Below are positions 55,160 through 62,805 of a stretch of DNA of 64,000 bases, piece by piece; position 1 is the first letter of the stretch, and every line of letters begins with the position of its first letter. The DNA lies in contig NZ_JACHMO010000001.1 in assembly GCF_014205015.1 (NCBI RefSeq), positions 6,448,001-6,512,000 of the forward strand, read 5' to 3'. Source of the stretch: Saccharothrix ecbatanensis. Its GTDB lineage: Bacteria; Actinomycetota; Actinomycetes; Mycobacteriales; Pseudonocardiaceae. The notes beneath the pieces are model-generated. The model was given only the letters and a program-made list of their open reading frames with translations, did no database searches and was not told the origin of the DNA. Both the position numbers and the translations under genes were made by a program.

Positions 55160-55300
55160 TGCGCACCTCACCCTGCCTGCACCCGGAGCGGCGCGAACGC
55201 CTGCCAGACGGTATCTGGCTACTCCGTTCGTGTCCATCCGCCAACCGTGAACACGCAGGGTGATTGTGACGGGTGAGTGACCCGGATTCAAACCGTGGTG

Positions 55301-55352
55301 CCCCGGCCGAGGGGGCGACGCAGGGGGAGAGTTCGAGCCCCCACGGCCGGGG
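55301..55352 (-). terminator. Nested hairpins after the serine protease gene
   Basis: CCCCGGCCG (55301-55309) pairs with CGGCCGGGG (55344-55352); inside, GGGGG (55323-55327) pairs with CCCCC (55338-55342). It starts 8 bases after the protease stop on the minus strand. The AGTTCGAG loop resembles a tRNA T-loop, but no tRNA fold exists. Confidence 0.65.
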
Positions 55353-55359
55353 AGTCGGG

Positions 55360-56109
55360 TCACACGCCGGCGTAGGAGGCGATCCAGCTGCGGTAGCGGG
55401 TGACGGCGGTGTAGTTCGAGCGGGACGAGCGGTCACTCGTGGAGGCGACGCCCACCTGGTAGCGGCGGCCGTCGACCGGGCTGGTGGCGAACATCGGGCC
55501 GCCCGAGTCGCCGCCGGCCGCGATGCCGTCGATCCGGGACACCGAGATCGCGATGCCGCCCCGGTAGTCGCGCCCGTTGACCGAGGTCACCCGGGTGTTG
55601 GCGTACTTCAGGTAGCGCGACTGGCAGTTGATCTCCGGCTGGTTGGTGCAGGTGGCGCCCCAGCCGTAGAGCTGCACGGTCTGGTTGACCGCCACGGCGG
55701 TGGTCGTGCCGAGCGGCGCGTAGGTGCCCGCGACGGACCGGTCCAGCCGCGCCAGCGCCAGGTCGGCGGACGGGTGCTGGATGATCTGGACGGCCGTGGC
55801 CATCGTGCCGCCGGTGGTCTGGTCCAGGCTGCCGATGCGGAACGTGTAGGTGCCCGAGCTCGCCACGCAGTGCTGGGCGGTCAGGACCCAGGTCGGCGCG
55901 ATGATCGTGGCCGAGCAGTTCTGCTGGCCGTTGCGGAACAGGCGGGCGGCCCACGGGGCGTTGGACGCCGTGCCGCCGCCGATGATGTACGGCTGGATGT
56001 CGGACTCGGGTGTGGCGGAGGCCGCCGGTGCCAGCGCGGTCAGCGCGAACGCCGACAGCAGTGCGGTAGTGGCTCCGACCAATGCGGACAGGGCGCGATG
56101 GAGTCGCAT
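55360..56109 (-). CDS. Secreted trypsin-like serine protease (S1)
   Basis: 249 residues. Signal peptide (ALVGATTALLSAFALTALAP), a short pro-segment up to PYIIGGG, and the catalytic triad His in VLTAQHCVAS, Asp in PSADLALARLDR and Ser in GGDSGGPM. Two Cys pairs likely stabilise it outside the cell. ATG at 56109 is preceded by GAGGTG. No foldase or inhibitor gene is adjacent. Confidence 0.93.
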   Translation of the reverse strand: MRLHRALSALVGATTALLSAFALTALAPAASATPESDIQPYIIGGGTASNAPWAARLFRNGQQNCSATIIAPTWVLTAQHCVASSGTYTFRIGSLDQTTGGTMATAVQIIQHPSADLALARLDRSVAGTYAPLGTTTAVAVNQTVQLYGWGATCTNQPEINCQSRYLKYANTRVTSVNGRDYRGGIAISVSRIDGIAAGGDSGGPMFATSPVDGRRYQVGVASTSDRSSRSNYTAVTRYRSWIASYAGV

Positions 56110-56284
56110 GGAGTTGTCACCTCAACGAACGCAGGGATGGTGAATTCACCACCCACAGCGTCACCTGTTGGAGTGAAGCTGGCTACCCTCCGTTAGTCGG
56201 CGAACACACAGCCGATGGTCGGCGGCCGAATGCGCTATCGGCGGGCGGTATGGCCCGGCGGTATGCCCGGCCGTCCGGCCCGGT

Positions 56285-56683
56285 TCAGTCCTCGTCCTGG
56301 TCCACGCCCAGCGCCCAGCCGCGCACGGGATTGGTGAACAGCAGCACGAGCGTGAGCACGGCGTACACGCCCAGCAGCGAGCCCCAGAGCTGCCGGTCGG
56401 ACGGCCCGTACATGTACCAGGCGACGCCCAGCAGGAGCAGCTGCACGACGATCGAGGGCGTCCGCCCCCAGTGCCGGCCGAGCACCAGCCCGCCACCTGC
56501 CGCGAGCACACCGGCCGACAGCACCGCGAAGTAGGCGGCCTCGCCGAGCACCTCGCCGTACTTCTCCGCGTCGAACGACCGCACCACCAGCGCGACCGCG
56601 AACGCGAGCCCGACGAGACCCTGCAAAGAGGTGAGCGCGCCCGCTACGCGAACCGCTGGTGGGACCTTGCCCTGGGTCGACAC
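56285..56683 (-). CDS. Small integral membrane protein
   Basis: 132 residues with four spans (AGALTSLQGLVGLAFAVALV, YFAVLSAGVLAAGGGLVLG, IVVQLLLLGVAWYMYG, LLGVYAVLTLVLLFTNPV) and an acidic end, VDQDED. A conserved type in Pseudonocardiaceae with no known role. GTG at 56683 has GAGGAAAGGG upstream; ATG at 56716 is an alternative. Confidence 0.8.
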   Translation of the reverse strand: MSTQGKVPPAVRVAGALTSLQGLVGLAFAVALVVRSFDAEKYGEVLGEAAYFAVLSAGVLAAGGGLVLGRHWGRTPSIVVQLLLLGVAWYMYGPSDRQLWGSLLGVYAVLTLVLLFTNPVRGWALGVDQDED

Positions 56684-56925
56684 GCTGGCCCTTTCCTCAC
56701 GGTGCGTACTCGTCACGCATCGTAGGCCACCCGGTTGGCGAGTCCCGTTCCGCCGCCGCAGGGGCGAAGATCACAGGAGTCTTCGGCGAGCCGGCGGTCG
56801 GGTCGGGGTGCACTTGTCGAGACATCCGGTAATGCGGTGGGTAGAAAGGAGATGTGGACCACTTTCGTGCGGTGGGTGCCCGCCTAATGGGTGATACGCG
56901 ACCGGCTCGAGGTCACGCGCTGTCC

Positions 56926-56931
56926 TACGCT
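56926..56931 (+). promoter_or_regulatory. -10 box TACGCT for the lipid kinase gene
   Basis: TACGCT ends 6 bases before GTG at 56938 with no ribosome site in front, and helps choose this start over earlier in-frame starts. Confidence 0.45.
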
Positions 56932-56937
56932 TCAGTG

Positions 56938-57882
56938 GTGCGCGCACTTCTGGTGGTCAACCCGCAGGCGACGGCGACCACGGCTGCCGGTCGGGATGTG
57001 CTGGCGCACGCGCTGGCGAGCGATGTGAAGCTCGACATCGTCGAGACGGATTACCGCGGCCACGCGGCGGATGCCGCCGCGCGTGCGGTGGTGGACGGGT
57101 ACGACCTCGTCGTGGCCCACGGCGGCGACGGAACCGTCAACGAAGTGGTCAACGGCGTGCTGCGTGAAGGTACGCAGCCGGGCCTGCCGATGCTGGGCGT
57201 GGTGCCCGGCGGGTCGGCGAACGTCTTCGCGGGCGCGCTCGGCCTCCCCCGCGATCCGGTCGAGGCGACTTACCGCCTGCTCCAGGCCATCGAGCACGGC
57301 ACCAGCCGCAAGGTCAGCCTCGGGCACGTGACGGCGGCCGGCACGGGAGCGGACCACGCCCGCTGGTTCACCTTCAACGCGGGCGTCGGCTGGGACGCGG
57401 ACGTGGTCGCGGGCGTCGAGGAGCAGCGCGCCAAGGGCCGCCAGGCCTCACCCTCCCTGTACGCGCAAACCGCGCTGACCAGTTACTTCAGCCAGCGCCG
57501 GCGGCGTTCCACGCTCACCGTGAAGATCCCGGACGAGCCCGCGTTCGAGGACGTGCGGCTGGCGTTCGTCTCGAACACCGACCCGTGGACGTACCTGCGG
57601 GACAAGGCGATCCGGCTCAACCCGAGCACGTCGTTCGACGGCGGTCTGGGTCTGTTCGCACTGCACGGTGTCGGATTGCCGACAGTTCTTCGCTATGTCA
57701 CGCATCTTCTGGCCACGGATGGGAACCCCAAAGGCGGGAACCTCCTGCGGAGGGACGACGTTGAGTACGTCCGGGTGACGAGCCCGGAACCAGTCAACCT
57801 CCAAGTGGACGGCGACCTGCTGGGGACCTGCACCGAAGTGGAGTTCACCGGCGTGACGGGCGCGCTCACGGTGGCTGTGTGA
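56938..57882 (+). CDS. Diacylglycerol kinase-family lipid kinase
   Basis: 314 residues of the DAGK/YegS fold: VRALLVVNPQATATTAAGRD, the nucleotide motif VVAHGGDGTVNEVVNGVL, GVVPGGSANVFAGALGLPRD, and FNAGVGWDADVVAGVEE. It phosphorylates diacylglycerol or a related lipid at the membrane. The choice of GTG at 56938 starts the conserved domain and fits the leaderless box; starts from 56854 add residues without similarity. Confidence 0.9.
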   Translation: MRALLVVNPQATATTAAGRDVLAHALASDVKLDIVETDYRGHAADAAARAVVDGYDLVVAHGGDGTVNEVVNGVLREGTQPGLPMLGVVPGGSANVFAGALGLPRDPVEATYRLLQAIEHGTSRKVSLGHVTAAGTGADHARWFTFNAGVGWDADVVAGVEEQRAKGRQASPSLYAQTALTSYFSQRRRRSTLTVKIPDEPAFEDVRLAFVSNTDPWTYLRDKAIRLNPSTSFDGGLGLFALHGVGLPTVLRYVTHLLATDGNPKGGNLLRRDDVEYVRVTSPEPVNLQVDGDLLGTCTEVEFTGVTGALTVAV

Positions 57883-57954
57883 CCGTGGTGTGACCGGCCC
57901 GGTACCAATCCGCGATTTTGTGACCTGCTGTGACACCACTGTGTGCACGACCAC

Positions 57955-57986
57955 GTGAACTCAGTCGATCTTTCGGGTGAGTTCAC
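57955..57986 (+). terminator. Hairpin between the lipid kinase and whiB1
   Basis: GTGAACTCA (57955-57963) pairs with TGAGTTCAC (57978-57986), 14-nt loop, 72 bases after the kinase stop and 23 bases before the whiB1 -35 box. It could end kinase transcription or mark a regulator site. Confidence 0.5.
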
Positions 57987-58008
57987 TCACCGGGTTGGTG
58001 CTAAACCC

Positions 58009-58037
58009 TTGACATCCCCGCCGTTCGTGAAAGCATT
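58009..58037 (+). promoter_or_regulatory. whiB1 promoter
   Basis: TTGACA (58009-58014), a 17-base spacer and AGCATT (58032-58037). The -35 is consensus and the -10 is weak, as for regulated promoters. The leader to the ATG is about 65 bases and holds GAGGAG. Confidence 0.5.
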
Positions 58038-58108
58038 CACAAGCACCCCAAAACCGACCGCTGACGAGTGGCGCGCTTTCGCGCGCGCCTAGCTGAGGAG
58101 TAGTTCCA

Positions 58109-58363
58109 ATGGACTGGCGCCACCGCGCGATCTGCCGCGACGAGGACCCCGAGCTGTTCTTCCCCGTGGGGAACAGTGGTCCCGCGCTCCTCCAGATCGC
58201 CGAGGCGAAGACCGTCTGCCGCCGTTGCCCCGTCGTCTCCGACTGCCTCACTTGGGCACTGGAGAGCGGCCAGGACGCCGGTGTGTGGGGCGGGATGAGC
58301 GAAGACGAGCGTCGCGCTCTGAAGCGTCGCAACGCCCGCACCCGGGCCCGCAGCAACGCCTGA
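58109..58363 (+). CDS. whiB1: WhiB-family iron-sulphur regulator WhiB1
   Basis: 84 residues. The four cluster ligands are Cys9, Cys37, Cys40 and Cys46 (AICRD, VCRRCPVVSDC), spaced as in mycobacterial WhiB1, followed by the GVWGGMSEDERRALKRR motif that binds sigma and DNA. It carries a nitric-oxide-sensitive 4Fe-4S cluster and binds region 4 of the principal sigma factor in relatives. A strong 16-bp terminator follows. It is divergent in order from pdtaS as in Mycobacterium. Confidence 0.95.
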   Translation: MDWRHRAICRDEDPELFFPVGNSGPALLQIAEAKTVCRRCPVVSDCLTWALESGQDAGVWGGMSEDERRALKRRNARTRARSNA

Positions 58364-58382
58364 GTGCCACACAGAGCACAGA

Positions 58383-58420
58383 CGAAAGGCCCGACACCGT
58401 GCCAGGTGTCGGGCCTTTCG
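58383..58420. terminator. Strong bidirectional terminator
   Basis: CGAAAGGCCCGACACC (58383-58398) pairs perfectly with GGTGTCGGGCCTTTCG (58405-58420), 16 bp, with CTTTGTGTT after it. It sits between the convergent whiB1 and sensor-kinase genes. Confidence 0.92.
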
Positions 58421-58496
58421 CTTTGTGTTGCACACCCTCCCGCATGACGCACGTGACACCGCTGAGGCAGGTCGTCACGTGTGCACGGGGAGCAGT

Positions 58497-59975
58497 CTAA
58501 CGCCGCGCTCTGAGGGGTACGCGCAGGACCGCCTCTGTACCGCCCCGGGGCCTCCTCCGCAAGCTCAAAGAGCCCCTGAGTTCGGATTCCACCAGAGTGC
58601 GCACGATCTGGAGACCGAGCCGGTCGGTGCGCTCCAGCGAGAAGCCCTGCGGCAGGCCGCGGCCGTCGTCCGAGATCACCACGTCCAGCCACTTCGCCGA
58701 GCGCTCGGCGTGCACGACGACTTCGCCGCGCTGCCCCGCCGCATAAGCGTGCTCGAACGCGTTCTGCACGAGTTCGGTCAGCACCATCACCAACGGGGTG
58801 GCGAGCTCGGCCGGCACGATGCCGAACTTCCCCTCGCGGCGCACCACGACCTGCGATTCGGTGGCGGCGACGTCGGACATCATCGGGATGACCTTGTCCA
58901 CCACGTCGTCCAGGTCCACCCGCTCGTCCACCGACATGGACAGCGTCTCGTGCACCAGCGCGATCGACGTGACCCGGCGGACCGACTCGGCCAGCGCCTC
59001 GCGCGCCTCCTCGCTGCTGGTCCGGCGGCTCTGCAAGCGGAGCAGCGCGGCCACGGTCTGGAGGTTGTTCTTCACCCGGTGGTGGATCTCGCGGATCGTC
59101 GCGTCCTTGGACATCAGCGCGCGGTCCCGCCGGCGGACCTCCGTGACGTCCCGGCACAGCACCAGAGCGCCGGCCGCACTGCCGCGTGGACGCAACGGCA
59201 GGGCTCGGAACAACACCGCCGCGCCACGGCGGGACTCGGCCTCGATGCGCATGCTCGGCTGGCCGTCGAGAGCGGACCGGATGCGCTGGGCGACCTCGGT
59301 GGCGTCGAACGGATCGCCTATCAGGGACCTGGTCAACGGGGCCAGGTGCACGCCGACGAGGTCGGACGCGTGGCCCATGCGGTGGTAGGCGCTCAGCGCG
59401 TTGGGGCTGGCGAACACCACCGCGCCGGACGCGTCCAGCCGGATCAGGCCGTCGCCGACGCGCGGGCTGGTGTGCACGTCCGGGGACGGCTCCGTGGTCG
59501 GGAACGTGCCGTCGGAGATCATCTGGCACAGGTCGGCGGCGCTGCCGAGGTACGAGATCTCCAACGGGCTCGGCACCCGCGGCACGGCCAGGTTGGTGTT
59601 GCGGCTGAGCACCGCGATGACCTCGTCGTGCCGCTTGACCGGGATCGCCTCACGGCGGACCGGCACGCCCAGGTGCCAGCGCGGGTCCTCCTCGCGGCAG
59701 ATCCGCGACTCGGTGATGGCCCGGCGCAGCTGGGGGTGCTCCTCGACGTCGACCATGCTGCCGACGACGTCCTCGGGGTGCGCGGTCGGCGCGGTCGTGG
59801 GCCTGGCCTGGGCGACGCACAGGAACGTGGCGTCGTCCAGCGGCACCCACATCAGGAAGTCGGCGAAGCTGAGGTCCGACAGGAGCTGCCACTCCGCGAC
59901 CACCAGTTGCAGGTGGTCGACGGCGGCGCCGGAGAGCTTGGTGTGCTCCGCCAGCAGGTCGGTGAGGGTGGACAG
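58497..59975 (-). CDS. pdtaS: PdtaS-like cytosolic sensor histidine kinase, probable CTG start
   Basis: About 492 residues: N-terminal GAF-like region, PAS (GLIRLDASGAVVFASPNALS), H-box REIHHRVKNNLQTVAALLRL of the HisKA_2 type, then ATPase motifs TELVQNAFEHAY, VISDDGRGLPQG and GLQIVRTLVESEL. PdtaS feeds the RNA-binding ANTAR regulator PdtaR. The first standard start is GTG at 59903, but the upstream frame reads STLTDLLAEHTKLSGAAVDH, matching the known N-terminus of mycobacterial PdtaS. It is preceded only by CTG at 59975, directly after the TAG of the biotinyl gene, with GTGGTGGAG nearby. So a CTG start is likely. Confidence 0.88.
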   Translation of the reverse strand: MSTLTDLLAEHTKLSGAAVDHLQLVVAEWQLLSDLSFADFLMWVPLDDATFLCVAQARPTTAPTAHPEDVVGSMVDVEEHPQLRRAITESRICREEDPRWHLGVPVRREAIPVKRHDEVIAVLSRNTNLAVPRVPSPLEISYLGSAADLCQMISDGTFPTTEPSPDVHTSPRVGDGLIRLDASGAVVFASPNALSAYHRMGHASDLVGVHLAPLTRSLIGDPFDATEVAQRIRSALDGQPSMRIEAESRRGAAVLFRALPLRPRGSAAGALVLCRDVTEVRRRDRALMSKDATIREIHHRVKNNLQTVAALLRLQSRRTSSEEAREALAESVRRVTSIALVHETLSMSVDERVDLDDVVDKVIPMMSDVAATESQVVVRREGKFGIVPAELATPLVMVLTELVQNAFEHAYAAGQRGEVVVHAERSAKWLDVVISDDGRGLPQGFSLERTDRLGLQIVRTLVESELRGSLSLRRRPRGGTEAVLRVPLRARR

Positions 59976-60191
59976 CTACTCCACCACCGCGATGAGGTCG
60001 CCCTCCTGGACCACGTCCCCGGTGGAGACGGCGATGTGGGTGATCCGACCGGAGCCCTCAGGGAGGACCGGGATCTCCATCTTCATGCTCTCCAACAACA
60101 CGAGGGTGGTCTCGTGCGTGACCTCGTCGCCTTCCTTGACGGCGATCTGAGCCACGTTCGCGACGATCTCGGCACGGATTTCCTCGGCCAT
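59976..60191 (-). CDS. Small biotin/lipoyl-attachment protein
   Basis: 71 residues, a complete biotinyl domain: VLLESMKMEIPVL holds the modified Lys in the ESMKM motif. It matches the TB7.3-type (Rv3221c) protein that lies beside pdtaS in Mycobacterium. Its partner enzyme is unknown. ATG at 60191 has AGGAGG upstream. Its TAG stop is immediately followed by the CTG of the kinase gene. Confidence 0.93.
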   Translation of the reverse strand: MAEEIRAEIVANVAQIAVKEGDEVTHETTLVLLESMKMEIPVLPEGSGRITHIAVSTGDVVQEGDLIAVVE

Positions 60192-60299
60192 GGTCCTCCT
60201 TCGTTCGAGACTCATCCAACCACGATTCAGACCCGGTGCCGTGCCCAGGTGACCGCGTGACACACTGTCGGGAGGTAGTTCGAGCACTAGGAGAACCCC

Positions 60300-60374
60300 A
60301 TGTCGAAGCGTGCCCGCAAGCGCCGCGACCGCAAGAAGGGTGGCGCCAACCACGGGAAGCGCCCCAACGCCTGA
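60300..60374 (+). CDS. Ribosomal protein bL37
   Basis: 24 residues, MSKRARKRRDRK then KGGANHGKRPNA, the highly basic peptide found in the actinobacterial 50S subunit and seen in mycobacterial ribosome structures. AGGAGA (60289-60294) lies 5 nt before the ATG. A 15-bp terminator follows. It lies between the biotinyl gene and rshA, the same place as in relatives. Confidence 0.92.
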   Translation: MSKRARKRRDRKKGGANHGKRPNA

Positions 60375-60390
60375 TCAACTTCACGGCGTG

Positions 60391-60424
60391 CGAAGGCCCC
60401 GGAGCACCCGCTCCGGGGCCTTCG
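60391..60424. terminator. Bidirectional terminator after bL37
   Basis: CGAAGGCCCCGGAGC (60391-60405) pairs with GCTCCGGGGCCTTCG (60410-60424), 15 bp with loop ACCC. It serves bL37 and the convergent rshA gene. Confidence 0.92.
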
Positions 60425-60481
60425 ACCTTCCCGGGTCTTTCTGGGGTCCGCTTTAGGGGTACCCCCGCGAACTCCCGGCCG

Positions 60482-60799
60482 TCAACTGCTCGACGGCTCG
60501 GTCGCCGTGGTGGTGGTGACCTCCACCTCGACCTCGACCGTCGTCTGCTCGGTCGCCTGGTACAGCCGGGCCCGCAGCCGCCGCTTCAGCTCCTCGGGCG
60601 CGTGCTCGCCGCCGCACTTGCGGGCCAGCAGCGCCTTCAGGTGCTCCTCGATGCCGTACTGCTCAAGGCAGGGGTGGCACTCCTCCAAGTGGTGCTGGAG
60701 CAGCGACTTCCGCCGCTCGTCGCACTCGTGGTCGAGGAACAGGTACACCTCGGCCAGCACCTCGGAGCAGTCCGTTTCGTGTGGTTTGCCGCAGCTCAT
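60482..60799 (-). CDS. rshA: Redox-sensing zinc anti-sigma factor (RsrA/RshA type)
   Basis: 105 residues. Zinc ligands Cys11, His37, Cys41 and Cys44 (TDCSEV, HHLEECHPC) are at the same positions as in Streptomyces RsrA. Oxidation forms a disulphide, releases zinc and frees SigH. The C-terminal 30 residues are Val/Thr/Glu-rich. It shares one base with the sigH stop (TGATG). In actinobacteria this is also the mycothiol-linked thiol-stress pair. Confidence 0.94.
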   Translation of the reverse strand: MSCGKPHETDCSEVLAEVYLFLDHECDERRKSLLQHHLEECHPCLEQYGIEEHLKALLARKCGGEHAPEELKRRLRARLYQATEQTTVEVEVEVTTTTATEPSSS

Positions 60800-61425
60800 C
60801 AGCCCGCCACCTCCTGCTGCCGACCGTTGCGCAGGAATCCGCGCTCCCGCGCGGTGTCCGCCAACTGGTCCCGAAGCTGCCTGCGGCCCCGGTGCAACCG
60901 GGACATCACGGTGCCGATGGGGGTGCCCATGATGTCTGCGATCTCCTTGTACGCGAAGCCCTCGACGTCCGCGAGGTAGACCGCGATCCGGAATTCCTCG
61001 GGCAGGCGCTGCAAGGCTTCCTTGATGTCCGAGTCCGGCAGCAGGTCCATCGCCTCGACCTCGGCCGACCGCAGCCCGGTCGACGTGTGGCTCTCCGCCT
61101 GCGCCAACTGCCAGTCGGTGATCTCGTCCGTCGGCTGCTGGATCGGCTGGCGCTGCTTCTTGCGGTAGCCGTTGATGTAGGTGTTGGTGAGGATGCGGTA
61201 GAGCCAGGCCTTCAGGTTCGTGCCGGCCGAGAAGGACGCGAAAGCCGCGTACGCCTTCAGGTAGGTCTCCTGGACCAGGTCCTCCGCGTCGGCCGGGTTG
61301 CGGGTCATCCGCAGGGCGGCCGAGTACAGCTGGTCGAGCATCGGCATCGCGTCGCGCTCGAACCTCGCTGCGCGTTCCGCCGTCGTCTCGTCCGTCGGCG
61401 TGGCCTGCGTTCGCGTGGCTGGCAC
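60799..61425 (-). CDS. sigH: Thiol-stress ECF sigma factor SigH/SigR
   Basis: 208 residues from GTG at 61425, chosen for AGGGAGC upstream. Region 2: [20 protein letters not shown], then [18 protein letters not shown]; region 4: [20 protein letters not shown] and [19 protein letters not shown]. It controls thioredoxin, mycothiol and protease genes in relatives and is held by RshA. A near-ideal SigH-type promoter lies at 61594-61621. The frame remains open up to 61638 with ATG at 61569 inside the predicted transcript, so an N-terminally extended form, as known for Streptomyces SigR, is possible. Confidence 0.94.
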   Translation of the reverse strand: MPATRTQATPTDETTAERAARFERDAMPMLDQLYSAALRMTRNPADAEDLVQETYLKAYAAFASFSAGTNLKAWLYRILTNTYINGYRKKQRQPIQQPTDEITDWQLAQAESHTSTGLRSAEVEAMDLLPDSDIKEALQRLPEEFRIAVYLADVEGFAYKEIADIMGTPIGTVMSRLHRGRRQLRDQLADTARERGFLRNGRQQEVAG

Positions 61426-61593
61426 CGCGCTCCCTTCCCACCCGCTGGTCAGCGCGGTGGTCTGAACTGGCTGGGACGCAGTCGAGGATACGCGGCGGTC
61501 GCCCGGCCGGCAGTGAGCCGAGCCACGCGGCGGACGTGCCTTGACCGATCTGCCGACCTGCTGATCCATCACCTCGGTAGCCACGTTCGGCAC

Positions 61594-61621
61594 CAACGCG
61601 ACAGCCGCGCCGCTCATTCCC
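61594..61621 (-). promoter_or_regulatory. SigH/SigR-type autoregulatory promoter
   Basis: On the minus strand, GGGAAT (61621-61616), an exact 18-base spacer and GTTG (61597-61594) match the SigR/SigH consensus GGAAT-N18-GTT. The predicted start near 61587 gives a leader of about 160 bases to the GTG at 61425. Confidence 0.85.
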
Positions 61622-61638
61622 CGTCCCCCGTCCTGCAC

Positions 61639-61644
61639 TATCGT
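61639..61644 (+). promoter_or_regulatory. -10 box TATCGT for ybaK
   Basis: TATCGT ends 8 bases before ATG at 61653, without a Shine-Dalgarno, and is divergent from the SigH promoter 18 bases away. Confidence 0.5.
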
Positions 61645-61652
61645 GCGCGATC

Positions 61653-62129
61653 ATGGCCGGACGTGGTACGCCCGCCACCGCGTTGCTGGAGAAGCAGAAG
61701 GTGGCGCACACGCTGCACGCGTACGAGCACGACCCCCGCCACGAGTCGTACGGGCTGGAGGCAGCGGAAGCGCTCGGGATCGCACCCGAACGGGTGTTCA
61801 AGACCCTGGTCGCGGAAGTGGACGGCAAGCTGGCGGTCGGGGTGGTTCCCGTCACGGGTCAGCTGGACCTGAAGGCGTTGGCCGCCGCCCTGGGCGGGAA
61901 GAAGGCGAAGATGGCCGACATCGCGGCGGCCGAGCGGGCCACCGGGTACGTCGCGGGCGGCATCTCGCCGTTGGGGCAGAAGAAGCGGCTGCCGCTGGTG
62001 CTGGACGTGTCGGCGGAGGGTTTCGAGACCATCCACTGCTCGGCCGGACGTCGTGGGCTCGAGGTCGAGATCGCGCCGAAAGACCTGGTCAGGCTGACGC
62101 AGGCGGTGGTGGCGCCCATCTCTGCCTGA
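61653..62129 (+). CDS. ybaK: Cys-tRNA(Pro) deacylase (YbaK/EbsC family)
   Basis: 158 residues: EALGIAPERVFKTLVAEVDG and GGKKAKMADIAAAERATGYV with the conserved GISPLGQKKRLP site that binds the mis-charged Cys-tRNA(Pro). It edits cysteine mis-attached to tRNA(Pro). It starts divergently from sigH; a link with thiol stress is plausible but not shown. Confidence 0.92.
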   Translation: MAGRGTPATALLEKQKVAHTLHAYEHDPRHESYGLEAAEALGIAPERVFKTLVAEVDGKLAVGVVPVTGQLDLKALAAALGGKKAKMADIAAAERATGYVAGGISPLGQKKRLPLVLDVSAEGFETIHCSAGRRGLEVEIAPKDLVRLTQAVVAPISA

Positions 62130-62200
62130 GGTCACACCCCTGACGTCACACCCCTGAGTTCACAACACCCCTGAGTTCACACCTCTGCGTTCACACCTCG
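62130..62200. repeat. Short tandem repeat between ybaK and the hydrolase gene
   Basis: Five units of about 13-17 bases, GGTCACACCCCTGA, CGTCACACCCCTGA, then three variants built on GTTCACA and ending near CCTCTG or CCTCG. The last unit reaches into the convergent hydrolase gene's stop codon (62191-62193). No coding or RNA function is evident. Confidence 0.8.
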
Positions 62201-62805
62201 AGGGGCCGCAGCACGCGGTCCAGCCACTCGCTGACCGCGCGGCCCACCCCGTCCAGGTCGGCCTTGAGGTTGTGGTCGCCGGGCAGCAGCACCACCTCGC
62301 GGTGGTGCGCCGGGTCGGGCCGGCCGAACGGGTCGTTCTCGCCCTGCACCACCAGCGCGGGCACCTCGACGCCGTCCAACTCGGGTATCCGGGACTTCTC
62401 CGGCTTGCCCGGCGGGTGCACCGGGAACGCCAGGCACAGCACCGCCACCGCCTGCCCCTCGGACGACGTCCGGCACGCCACCCGCGCGCCGGACGACCGG
62501 CCGCCGAACACCATCGGCAGGCCGTCGAACCAGCGGGAACCCAGGTCTTCCGCGACCGCTAGCCACGCCGTGTCGAGTTGGCCGGCGGGCGCGGGCGCAC
62601 GACGGCCGGCCACCCGGTACGGCTGCTCCACCAACGCCACGTGCACGCCGACGGCCACCGCCGCCCTGGTCGCCGCGACGAGGTCCGGCGCGGCGATCCC
62701 GCCACCCGCGCCGTGCCCGAGCAGCAACGCGGCCCGGCCTTCGGCGGCGCAGTGCATCTCGGCCCGCGCGGGGCCGTGCGGGGTGTCGACCACCCGCTTG
62801 GTCAT
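62191..62805 (-). CDS. Alpha/beta-hydrolase family protein
   Basis: 204 residues. Nucleophile elbow GGRSSGARVA with Ser, oxyanion region LLLGHGAGGG, VPALVVQGENDPFGRPD carrying the Asp, and a late GDHNLKADLD with the His. It resembles the KANL3/Tex30-type short hydrolase family. Substrate unknown. It overlaps the YedK-like gene by 4 bases (ATGA), forming one operon. Confidence 0.88.
   Translation of the reverse strand: MTKRVVDTPHGPARAEMHCAAEGRAALLLGHGAGGGIAAPDLVAATRAAVAVGVHVALVEQPYRVAGRRAPAPAGQLDTAWLAVAEDLGSRWFDGLPMVFGGRSSGARVACRTSSEGQAVAVLCLAFPVHPPGKPEKSRIPELDGVEVPALVVQGENDPFGRPDPAHHREVVLLPGDHNLKADLDGVGRAVSEWLDRVLRPLEV

Noticed and set aside
55270..55352. tRNA-like T-loops (GGATTCAAACC and AGTTCGAG)
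   Set aside because: No matching acceptor stem or anticodon arm; the bases form a nested terminator hairpin instead.
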